Positions 12,033 to 22,302 of a DNA stretch of 64,000 nt are shown piece by piece. Source of the DNA: Spinacia oleracea (Eukaryota > Streptophyta > Magnoliopsida > Caryophyllales > Amaranthaceae); assembly GCF_020520425.1 (NCBI RefSeq), contig NC_079489.1:83334810-83398809 (forward strand), given 5' to 3'. Under the pieces are notes generated by a model, which was given only the letters and a program-made list of their open reading frames with translations, was not told where the DNA came from and did not search any database. Both the position numbers and the translations under genes were made by a program. Numbering within the stretch: position 1 is the stretch's first letter; the number at the start of each line of letters is the position of its first letter.

Positions 12033-12694
12033 TCCGTGAAGATGTAGTTTAGGGAGGGTTTTGGAGTTTATTTTTATTGAGAGAGTGATTTTGTGGAGTT
12101 GTGTCTTGGAAGCTTACTTACTTCTTTGTAGTTCTATTAAAGTGATTTTTCTCTTAATTTTTAGACAAGAATGGGAGTGTAAGGGGAGACAACGTATGAT
12201 GTGATAGGTTTGTTGACTATTGGACTACCTTTATTTGTTTTATTTAACCTGTTTTCAATTTATACTAGATATAATACTGGTTGTGTATGTTAAGTTTATT
12301 TTACGGTTTTAAAATATATTGTGTATGTAATAATAATGATGCAATAATTTTTGTACCAACTCCCAAGACGCAGACGCTTGGGTTATTTTTATCGAAATTA
12401 ATGAAGTCGTGCGTGTCTCAATTCTGCTGTAACATTAACTGTATACATTAGTTTTGTTGTAATTGTTAATGGAATTGTAATCCCAAGTACAGCATTTGAG
12501 TTCCATTTCATAATTTATTTGGTTATAATGTACAATAATCTATTATTCATTATTGTAAATTTGAGGACTTCTGTCAATACATACTTTAAGTGAATGGCAC
12601 AAAAAAAAGTTGCGTAGGGAATTTATTTTATTAATTAAACGAACAATAACGTGACGAAGCATTGTAAGGCAAATGTAGAAAACGATTACAATTA
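12033..12694. other. Intergenic
   Basis: Holds the minus-strand upstream region of the F-box-like gene, including a block near 12180-12220 similar to that upstream of the NAC gene. The remainder is A/T-rich with no coding signal. Confidence 0.5.
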
Positions 12695-13168
12695 TCAAAT
12701 CCTAGTGAAATAAATAAGCAAGGCAAAGGCTATCATGAATGCCATCTTGTACATGAATACTTCTGCGTCACGTGCCTTTTCGATTTGGGCAATGAGCATC
12801 TCATTTGCAAGACTTAATCGCACACTCTGTTCCCGCAGATTTGAATTATCTTCTTGAAGTACCTCAACAATGTTGATAATTATGTCGTTCTCCCAAGTGA
12901 AGAAACCACAATTATCGTCCTGCATCCGAATCTAAATCATTACTATCCATCCCATATACTAAAGTAGGCACTGAAAAAAAAAATTAGTGTATTTGATACC
13001 AACCTTCCAATAAGGGCATGAGTAGAACCTTTGTCCAGCGTTCTTGGTGTGTTTACAAAGGTCAAGTTTGGCTTTTTGACCATGGTAGCAAAACAAATTC
13101 TTCACTCTACTCCCACGGGTGTTTCTCGTTGACGGGGATGAGGTTCGGGATTCATAATCTAAAACCAT
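12695..13168 (-). CDS. Small GRF zinc-finger protein with C-terminal membrane helix (129 aa)
   Basis: Join of 13168-13004 (55 codons) and 12919-12695 (74 codons plus stop), phase 0. Spliced, it gives the GRF-type zinc-ribbon order: CYHGQKA near residue 27, GQRFYSCPYWK near 46-55, then DDNCGFFTWEND from 56. The ligands would be Cys27, His29, Cys51 and Cys59. GRF fingers bind single-stranded nucleic acid in several DNA-repair and topoisomerase proteins. After it come a Leu/Glu-rich likely coiled coil (about 75-105) and a hydrophobic helix at the very C-terminus (MAFMIAFALLIYF), suggesting tail anchoring. An in-frame upstream ATG at 13246 would add 26 residues. The acceptor chosen is a GATGCAG at 12920-12922; the nearer acceptor at the T-run leads to an early stop. 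This domain set is common in plant proteins of unknown role. Confidence 0.72.
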
Positions 13169-13246
13169 GCTCTTAATTTTGTGATTTATAGTTTTGTAGT
13201 GGAACTGTTTGGTTTCAAGAGTACTTTGCTGAAGTAGGCAAGCCAT

Positions 13247-13630
13247 ACTTATAGTCCAATAAGTTGGTTTTAGATTTGAAAAAACGGTACATTCTAAATA
13301 TGACCGTTGTTATGTGGATGTTGGTTGGTCTGTCTGAAAATTATATGTTATACTTGGTATAATATTGGACATAAATGGAAAAATAATTCCAATGAGTCCT
13401 CATTCTAATACATATAATTTTACATATTCAGTAAATGTTTATGAATTGTGAAAACATAACAAGGAAAAGAATGAAAACAAATTTATTACAATCACTTATT
13501 GGGATCACAAATTTCCCGCACAATTAAAAAACTGAATGACCTACTGATATTACACTCATGCACAGAATTAAATTAAAAAAAAAATGAAGGATTAAAAAAC
13601 GAAATAATACAAAACCTTAATAGAAAGTAT
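13247..13630. other. Intergenic between GRF and mobile-domain genes
   Basis: A/T-rich sequence holding the minus-strand promoter of the GRF gene and the 3' region of the next gene. No repeats or RNA gene were recognised. Confidence 0.4.
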
Positions 13631-15364
13631 TTATATGTCACCGTACACATAATCCACAACTACCTCGCCGAACCCATAGGAACCATCTGGTCCTTTGTCT
13701 GATTTCAAGACCCTGTCCACGCTTTCTTGGTCCCATAGACGTAGACGACTTGAATTTGGAAATTTTTTTAGGATTCTCGTACTGTACGCCAGTCGATCGA
13801 TGTAGATTATCTGTAAGAACAGAGTAACTGTTTTAACAAATACAATTTAAACAAGTTATCGTACCCTACTAATCAAAATGTTTCAAATGTGGTACTCACG
13901 AGCAAAAGTAGTGTACACCCCCCGTATCCTTCTTTTGAGGAATTGAATTTGTTTCCATATTTGATAAGCCAGTCCAGTACATAACGTCCCCAATTATAAG
14001 TGGATGCTTCGCTCGCTATCTGTAGGACGCTTAGATGCAAAGGGCTTATCCATCCACACTTTTGAGTTGGGCATAAAATGGTTCCTAGTGCGTACAATAA
14101 GAAGTCTCTTTGAAAGGACTCTTTATCAGGCCGGTGACAGACGATTTTACCAAACACTTCAGATTGTGTAACAGCTCCGTACATTGTGTTCTGCTTGTAT
14201 AATCTTTTTATGGTTAGAGCTGTGCTCTTATTTGATAAACTCGGATGCATCAATTCTTTATCGGACGGTATTCCTAACACCCAATGTACCATTTCCTCAT
14301 CAATTGTAACCATGTAGTTGTCCCTAACCTTTAGTTGTAAGGTATTAGGATCAAACCTGGATGTAATCCAGTACCCAAACTTTGGGTCAATATTGAAAAT
14401 CCTAGTGAATAAAAGTTCCTCAAAGCCCATATCAACAATCCACAACTTTTGTTTACCGGATAATTTCCCAAGTAGAATTCCAAATTGACTAAGAGCACAT
14501 CCCATTCTAGGAATCTGTAAGTATTTGAAGTTGTCTTAGTGGGAGAGTTAATCATTTTGATTAAAATCAGACTTTTACATGCATATTTTATAATATCGGG
14601 GTTGTGAAATTAATATCAGGTCGTTGTAAAAAATCTAATTAACGTAGTTGCGTAAAATATGAGTGGTTACCTTCCTCCCGATATGTTCATCCTTAGTGGA
14701 TCCAGTATGCGAATCAGAACTGTCCGAGTCTTTTCCATTTGATTTCTTAGTCTATTAATATTATAATATTTATTAGACATGGAACCAAATATTTCATAGC
14801 ACAATACAATAAAGTAGTGTATGGACAATTAAATGTGACTCACCCTAGGTTTTTTGGTAGATGTTGTTGGGCTGGCCGCAACCTTTCTTTTTGCAGCCCC
14901 TCTCCCTTCTTCTTCAACATCTCGATGTTGAACCACGATTTGAACAAGTGGATTGATTTTTGTGAGTTCAACCAGCTTCACAAAGTCATCCTCATCTTGT
15001 ATTGGCACACCATCCTCGTGAAATCGGTCCATATCTGCAACGAACCAGATCGTATACTCTTTTCGGCATCCTAATTCTTCGATTAGGTGTTCCATATGTG
15101 TAAGGCTTAGACGAATTCTATTACTGATAATCGTCTGTGACAATCCATTCTCATATCCTCTCTTGGGATGGAAAATGAACTTCCCATGATACCAAATGGT
15201 AAGGAATATTATTGTTTTCCAATTGCAAAGCCTGTATCACATTTAATCATAGACTGCTTCAAATCAACCGATCTAATTGAAACGAATCTAATTGAACAAG
15301 TAGAAAATCAATGGTTGACAAAGTGCGGAATAATTTACCTTAAATTTTCCTCCACGGAGAGCAT
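13631..15364 (-). CDS. PB1-like plus plant-mobile-domain (DUF1985-like) protein, 427 aa, five exons
   Basis: Join of 15364-15339, 15231-14844, 14745-14671, 14514-13900 and 13810-13631; all splices are GT-AG and the frame is open throughout. Residues about 9-105 resemble the PB1-like N-terminal domain of Mutator-type proteins (TIWYHGKFIFHPKRGYENG, then a VVQH segment). Residues about 115-163 are a charged, Ser/Asp-rich linker with KRK and KKPR basic patches. Residues 164-427 form a mobile-domain module with TIDEEMVHWVLGIPSD, FQRDFLLYALGTILC and YNWGRYVLDW. The last exon (IIYIDRLAYSTR to VVDYVYGDI) matches exons 6-7 of the divergent Ulp1-like gene at 20282-20560, with the same intron position after Leu-Leu. 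The two genes are therefore paralogous in this module, but this one lacks a protease domain. Function is unknown; in plants such modules are usually transposon-borne. Confidence 0.75.
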
Positions 15365-15683
15365 TCTTCCGTCACCGATTTTGTGTATCTGTGTTTGGTT
15401 TTTGTCGTACAGTTGGGTAGTTATTCAAAAGGAATTGTGTAAAAAGCGGGGTTTCCAAAGGTACATTCAATAATGCGATGCTGACTAGAAAAGCGTGATG
15501 TACGATTAATTAATAATACATACATAATAAAATGCACACAAATAATTTATAATAACTGGTTAACATTGTTAATTCCAACAACACAATGTAATAAAATAGA
15601 AGTTAATACATGAAATACCTTAACTAAATATTACATTAATGATTTAAAAAATGTAGAACATCGTGATTATAACAAGCCACCGA
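15365..15683. other. Intergenic
   Basis: Contains the minus-strand upstream region of the mobile-domain gene. An extra 5' exon cannot be excluded. Nothing else was recognised. Confidence 0.4.
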
Positions 15684-16254
15684 CTATTCGTCGGTCAAGT
15701 CAATGACTTCAATCTTCTTTTGTCTCCCGATCATCATTAAGTATTCATTCTCTTCAATTGGCTCCCTCTTGATTAACCTGTCGTCCGCTTTAGCCACCGA
15801 TATTATACGTTGCCCAGACGAGTTTGGTTCAATACCTTGCCAAGAGTAGTTTTCTAACAAATAGGAGTCCCTTTCATCCATGAAAACCTCGCTAACTTTA
15901 GGAACATAATGTAATTCACTTAGCAATTTCGATATCTCTGAAGGACCTAGACGATTAATCACCACTCTCATGAACATTCTCCACTCGACTTTGAACCTCT
16001 CCTGCTCAATTTCAACAGCCAGGTATTTCGACCATCTTCTGGTGGGTTGAACATCTACAATTTTTAAAACAACATTAGGTTTTGTATTGTTTTGGTTACA
16101 CTAAAGGACCACATTGTTGTTTTGACAAATTTTAAACATTAACAAAATTACCTTTTCCATTCACTGTGATAGTTTGGGATGCACTTCCTCCAGATGATAC
16201 ATTCCTTCCTCTCCTTGTTCGTGGGGTTGACTGGTTGCCAGATTTCTTTGCCAT
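15684..16254 (-). CDS. 157-aa protein with C-terminal SUMO-interacting motif and sumoylation consensus
   Basis: Join of 16254-16152 and 16054-15684 (phase 1, GTAATT...TTGTAG). The N-terminus is basic (MAKKSGNQSTPRTRRGRN), a plausible nuclear signal. The middle (about 36-95) is Arg/Glu-rich and probably helical, with no family I recognise. The C-terminus holds LIKREPIEE, where IKRE at 129-132 fits the psi-K-x-E sumoylation consensus. It ends in EVIDLTDE, where VIDLT at 151-155 plus flanking acids is a textbook SUMO-interacting motif. Both motifs are seen directly; that they work is inference. The neighbouring divergent gene encodes a Ulp1-like (SUMO-protease family) domain, which makes the pairing notable. 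Its promoter faces the 91-bp tandem array. Confidence 0.7.
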
Positions 16255-16793
16255 TGTTGAAAGGAAATGGGTTAGTGGAGTTGGTATCGGTTTTGTGTAT
16301 GTAGTTGATTGCTTGAATGAATATGAGTACACTTTCAAGGGTTGTATTTATATGGCACTTCTTTGACTCACCAAAGACCAAATGTTGGAGAAATGGCGGG
16401 ATTACCTGGCGTAATATGTGGTGCACATATTTGATTTGTCACAACAGAAATTAATTAATAAGTTGTGTAATTTATTTTGTTTGATGAAATCGTTGTGTAT
16501 ATGAGTATGAATGCAAGTTTATTTGTTTTCCCACACTATTAATCACCAAAATAAAGTTTCCCGCCAACACAAAGGGTTGGTCATGCAACCAATCAGCTAA
16601 TGACCCAATCCTTGTAGTAGGCAAGAAGCAGACGAACCAATCCCTGTTTCACCAAACAGTAGTCGGGTCCACCATAGTTGTAACAATAATTTGGTATATA
16701 ATTGTGTATGTGTTTTAAATGTCCTTCGTGTTTGATGGTATATTCCTGTATGCACATTAGTTAAATGAATTGTGTATGTGTTTTAAAGATGTC
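16255..16793. other. Intergenic, promoter side of the SIM-protein gene
   Basis: On the minus strand a TATA-like stretch lies near 16345-16352, about 95 bp upstream of the ATG. No coding signal was seen. It leads directly into the tandem array. Confidence 0.4.
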
Positions 16794-17876
16794 AATTAGG
16801 TGTCATCATCTACTAGGTTATTACGCGTGATGGATGATGGCTCGGGAAACATGAACGGTTATCTCAAATCTTGGTAAGGAGATCAATTAGGTCATCATCT
16901 ACTAGGTTATTACGCGTGATGGATGATGGCTCGGGAAACATGAACGGTTATCTCAAATCTTGGTAAGGAGATCAATTAGGTGTCATCATCTACTAGGTTA
17001 TTACCCGTGATGGATGATGGCTCGGGAAACATGAACGGTTATCTCAAATCTTGGTGAGGAGATCAATTAGGTGTCATCATCTACTAGGTTATTACCCGTG
17101 ATGGATGATGGCTCGGGAAACATGAACGGTTATCTCAAATCTTGGTAAGGAGATCAATTAGGTGTCATCATCTACTAGGTTATTACGCGCGTTGGATGAT
17201 GGCTAGGGAAACATGAACGGTTATCTCAAATATTGGTAAGGAGATCAATTAGGTGTCATCATCTACTAGGTTATTACGCGTGATGGATGATGGCTCGGGA
17301 AACATGAACGGTTATCTCAAATCTTGGTAAGGAGATCAATTAGGTGTCATCATCTACTAGGTTATTACCCGCGATGGATGATGGCTCGGGAAACATGAAC
17401 GGTTATCTCAAATCTTGGTAAGGAGATCAATTAGGTGTCATCATCTACTAGGTTATTACCCGCGATGGATGATGGCTCGGGAAACATGAACGGTTATCTC
17501 AAATCTTGGTAAGGAGATCAATTAGGTGTCATCATCTACTAGGTTATTACGCGCGATGGATGATGGCTAGGGAAACATGAACGGTTATCTCAAATATTGG
17601 TAAGGAGATCAATTAGGTGTCATCATCTACTAGGTTATTACGCGTGATGGATGATGGCTCGGGAAACATGAACGGTTATCTCAAATCTTGGTAAGGAGAT
17701 CAATTAGGTGTCATCAACTACTAGGTTATTACCCGCGATGGATGATGGCTCGGGAAACATGAACGGTTATCTCAAATCTTGGTAAGGAGATCAATTAGGT
17801 GTCATCATCTACTAGGTTATTACCCGCGATGGATGATGGCTCGGGAAACATGAACGGTTATCTCAAATCTTGGTAA
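16794..17876. repeat. 91-bp tandem array, about 12 copies
   Basis: The unit begins GATCAATTAGGTGTCATCAT and repeats every 91 bp; the second copy lacks two bases. Copies differ at only a few sites, mainly in the segment written as ACGCGTG, ACCCGTG, ACCCGCG or ACGCGCG, and at GGCTCGGG or GGCTAGGG. Each unit carries a short inverted pair, CATCATC and GATGATG, about 22 bases apart, able to form a hairpin. The array lies between the minus-strand and plus-strand gene clusters. Low divergence suggests recent expansion or gene conversion. Confidence 0.95.
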
Positions 17877-18538
17877 GTGAAAATTTATACATGAATAGTG
17901 TTTAAAAATTTAGAGGAATATGAATGGTTAATAAAATTTTATACTATTACTTCGACATAAATATGTAATTAATAAATCATTAATACTGACCTTGTTCATT
18001 AGTAATTGACATATTTGTACACATTGTAACATAACCAACAATTTAATTATAATTAATTATTAAGGAGGGTGCACAACTAGGATATTATTTATTTTTTAAT
18101 TTTTTTTTCAACTAAAGTTAATTTGAAAATTGAAAAAGCTAACACCTACTCACCTACATGTCGGACGACATCATTACCATGTTTGACCAATTTGTTTTTC
18201 ATGTGTTGTTTTATTTGGAAATTAAATTCGCCGGTTTAAAAAATTAAAGCTTGGTCTCCCTCAACCATTTACTTAGAAAACCACTACAACACCCAAACTC
18301 TCTCCAAACGCCGACGGCCTCACCCGCGTGAACAGTGAATGTAAGTAAAATTGATCTCATCACTTAAATCCTTATTCTAGATGCACCAATCAATATATTT
18401 GGTATGTGTTCATGTTAAAACATGATTGCATGTGTATTTTGTTTTAAAATTGATTAGTAATTGAAGTTTCAATCAATTAGGGACGACCCTGCTGCACACG
18501 ATTTTGGGGAGGTGGCTTCGATTGCTGCAGCCTATGCC
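17877..18538. other. Promoter and 5' leader region of the Ulp1-like gene
   Basis: A/T-rich. A possible noncoding first exon ends at the donor GTAAGT (18341), with an acceptor at 18465-18466. The downstream exon is open in frame from 18467, but its first in-frame ATG is at 18539. Confidence 0.45.
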
Positions 18539-21500
18539 ATGAATTCAGATTCAATTGATTGCAATACTGGTGAAACAACCCCAGAACAAGAGGAATTGGA
18601 AGCCGATGCCCTCGAAGAAAACGAAAATTGCAGTCCAGAAAACACCGTTGATGGTGGCGCCGGTTCTACTGTTTCCCCACAAGTATGTTACACTTACCAT
18701 CTGTTTCGGTTTAGTAAAAGTTTTTTGTGAGAACCTAAAATAATAATAAGCTAATAAATGTTGGAAAAAGGCAAGGTTAAGTATTCATTTAGAATATAAT
18801 CAAGTAATTACTCTGTTGAACATGATGTAGACCGTTCAAATAGAGAAAAATGAACAAAGGGAAACGGAAGAGATACCCATCTTTCACGACATCGGAGTGT
18901 CTCAGGTATTATCTTTTAAGACATTACTTTTTAAGAAATTGGGTAAAAAGTTGTAAGTAGATGAAAATGAATAATGTTATTTAGTTATAAGAAAACACAC
19001 GCACAATGTTTTTCAAATATGATCCTTTACGGGTATAATGTTGTGCTTTACAATAGGATAAAATTTGGGACGACATAGGCATTGGTGAGCATTCAAGCCC
19101 GGTTCTAAACTTTGAAGACATTGAGGTAAAACAACCGTAATGTCTTACTTAGTTATTTAAAGTTCAAAAGTACTTGATAAAATAAGAGTGGTCAATTGTA
19201 TTAGTGGGTAATGTTACATGTTGCTGCAACTTTTGCTATTGTTAGAATGACATTCTACCTGGACATCAAGAAACCCCACACGATGACCAGTCCGATGATG
19301 TTATCAACCACCCCACAAACGTTGAACCTAATAACGAGCAGATGCCACAAAGGGAAACCGATAGGGTGGTGAAAGATAAACGTCCACACTGGCCTAGGAG
19401 AGGAAGGCCGCCTTTGACGGATGATGAACGGTTGAAGCGTGGGAAGCCTCTTGGAAGGTGGGTTCCGGGTGGCCCAGGAAGGCCACCATTGGGGAAGGGT
19501 CAAAGCAAGGCAGCAAAACCGGTATTTTACTTTTTAAGCTTTATTAGTCTACAACAACAATTCGTAACCATTGCTTGTCGTGTTTGTAACGTGTTTCCAT
19601 AAATGTTTCATTTTGTTCAGCATACGTCGTTAAGGGTTTACCCTCAATTAGTTATAGACGCAGTGAATGCAATGTGTCCAGTAAGAAAAGATTGGGTTGC
19701 GAGTGCGGGGTTTAGGTCCATTCTACAACTTAAGGTAAACAAGGTAGATAGACATTTTATGACTTGGTTAGAAAAGCGGTGGGACTGGAAGGGACAAGTT
19801 CTTCTTATACGTGATGACTACGAGATTACAATTGATGAGGAAATGATATCTTGGATCACTGGCTTACCAATTGGTGACCAAGACTTCAACTCAATGACAT
19901 TAGGGGAAGATGAAATTGTAGAATTCCAAACTGCTTACAACACTCGTAGTGGGATTGATTACACAGAGGTTTACAACAAATGTAGTGTTGAGGTCAATAA
20001 GTTCTGGTTTACAAGGAATTTCTTGTTGTTGACTATGGGAAGTCTATTTTGTATGAACAAGTACAACTTCATAACCCCAAAACTACTGCCATTATTGAAG
20101 AAAGAATACGTTGAGAATCCGGCTACATGGAATTGGTGCGGGTTTGTGTATGAATGGATGACAGGTCGTGGGAAGGAACCAGGAAAAGCTTCTGCGTTTG
20201 TATTATTGGTAAGTTAATAGTTGACTTATCTGTGTTATAACACTGTGGTGAATTATTAATCAGTATTTTGTATGTTGACAGATTGCATACCTGGATCGTA
20301 TCAAGTTTAAAAAAACTGGAAAGTTATGGTGCAAAGAAAAGCCACGCATAGGTGCTTGGACCACCGAGGACATGGACTTGGTCATTGCTACTGATAAAGG
20401 GTCCAACGGCGAGTTTGGAAAAGCGGAGGTAAATTCGTAAAAACACACACATATCTCACATTATCATAGCTGAAAAAAGGAATGAATGCACTAACACACC
20501 AATGTCCTAACACACTAAAAACAGGTGGTTCGGGACGTTGTTTACGGTAAAGACTACCCAATTGGAAAACCAGTTACAATACCACCTTGGATCCATCATC
20601 TAGGAGACAATGTTGTTGGGGAACCCATCATTCCTCCAGATGTGCAAAAGGTCAACTTACGCCAACACAAGGATCAGCAACAACCAAACAAGAAGGTAAA
20701 TTACCTTAACCAGGTAGTATTTTATACAGCCTATTCCAAAATTTTGAAAACATTCACTAATGAAATGTATGAACTTAACCAAATACGTACCGAATGTAGG
20801 GTAAAGTCCCTAATAAAAGGAAGCGTAAAAAAATTGCTAAGAGAACATCCAGTAGAAGTTCCGAGGATGAATACGATACCAACGAAGAAGATGATGAAAC
20901 CCAGTCCGACGATGACATCCACAGAAGGGACTTCGCAAATCAACCGCCGTTGGTTCATCCTAAGCATGCAAGGATTGCTGACACGATACTGGCAAAAAAC
21001 AAAAAAGCACCTCAAGTTCTTTTCAAATGCGGGGGACATTCACTGACTCGTGGTTTGTTGTATTCCTCTTTTACGATTCCAGGAGAAATAAATCTCCAGG
21101 TATGTGTTGTCAAATTATGTGCGTTTTCATAACATATTGGCCACGATATTCTGTCTCGGAAACATAATGGTAATTTCCACTTACAGATTATGGATGCTTG
21201 GTGTGCTACTTTGAACATGGACATCTTAACGAACCCTGGAAATAAATCATACGTGATCCACCCAACGCTTTTGGTAAGTGTATTACAAGCGTTGATGTTA
21301 TTGCAGGTGGATTAAGAATAACAATAATGACCATTTTCTTGTAGAGTGATATAATGGAAATTGACATAAAATCAAACACGTATATGGAGTTGGAGGTGCA
21401 GAAGGTGAATGAAATAAAGAAAGACTTCGCAAACAACTTTGTTTGGAATGAAATCAAAGAGGTAAAATATCCATTTTATGTCGTTCATATATTCACGCTA

Positions 21501-22157
21501 TTTGGCCTAATCATAATTCAGCTTAAACCCACTTGAAATGCAGTTGTATATACCCCTTTTCCTTGGTGACAATTGGTTAGTGATTAACATATCCGGTGGA
21601 AGAAGAGAGCTGAGGTTATTTGACCCAAGGATAAAGCCACATACAGCTGAATCTGCTGTCCGTTTACTAGGCCTCAAGATTGTACGTCCTCTATAATTTT
21701 TATTTGTTAGTTGAAATGATAAATCGAATTGTGAATCATGCGTCCTGAAACTTTTTGTGATGTACACCAGGCTAGCATAATTGGGCAGATTCCACCCCAA
21801 CCCACCGAGAACGACGTGTGGTCATCGTTTTCAAAAGGCGATATCAAATTTGTTGTTAGAAACAATCCGTCCGCGAAAATCGGTACGGACTGTGGCTTGT
21901 TGTGCATGCTCCACTTGTTGTCTGTCCTGGAGAATGTGCAAGATATGATGAAGGTAACACAATACTTTGGAATGGCTTTGTTATTAATTAAACAACATAC
22001 AAACGATGATTCAGTTGAATGGTTTGAATTGCAGACTTATTTGGACAACGATAATGGTGTTAGGAAATTCCTACTTGCTCGGTTGGTGGGAAGCCATCAC
22101 AATGAGGTCAAGTCAAATGACGTTTTGAAATTAATTCTAGGCAAATATCCGGCATAA
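18539..22157 (+). CDS. AT-hook / plant-mobile-domain / Ulp1-like (C48) protein, 805 aa, 13 exons
   Basis: Join of 18539-18682, 18831-18905, 19057-19125, 19246-19521, 19621-20208, 20282-20428, 20525-20695, 20800-21099, 21187-21273, 21345-21461, 21544-21681, 21771-21953 and 22035-22157. Every exon is a multiple of three and every intron phase 0. Order: acidic N-terminus; two AT-hook-like cores (RRGRPPL near 147-153, GPGRPPLGK near 172-180) for minor-groove DNA binding; a mobile-domain/DUF1985-like module at 189-480 (TIDEEMISWITGLPIGD); a nuclear signal KRKRKKIAKR near 496-505 and an acidic run; then a Ulp1-type cysteine-protease fold. In that fold the usual His-Trp is Asn668-Trp669 (GDNWLVI), Asp685 sits in LFDPR, and Cys745 in TDCGLLC. 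Ulp1 enzymes cut SUMO, and loss of His would leave binding without cleavage. Similar transposon-borne ULP genes (KAONASHI) are known in Arabidopsis. Confidence 0.8.
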
Positions 22158-22302
22158 GTTTCGTTCCAAATTCCTACTACAACAATGATTTCTTTAGAAT
22201 TTGGGTGGATTAATATTACGATGTGATCATATTGTATTCAGTCACATTCAGATTGTTACATTATTCAGAATATTTTTCTCTTAATCCCCCGGAATATGTA
22301 AT

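Noticed and set aside
16794-17876. CRISPR-like array
   Set aside because: Units are contiguous 91-bp tandem copies with no unique spacers, and the sequence is a plant nuclear genome.
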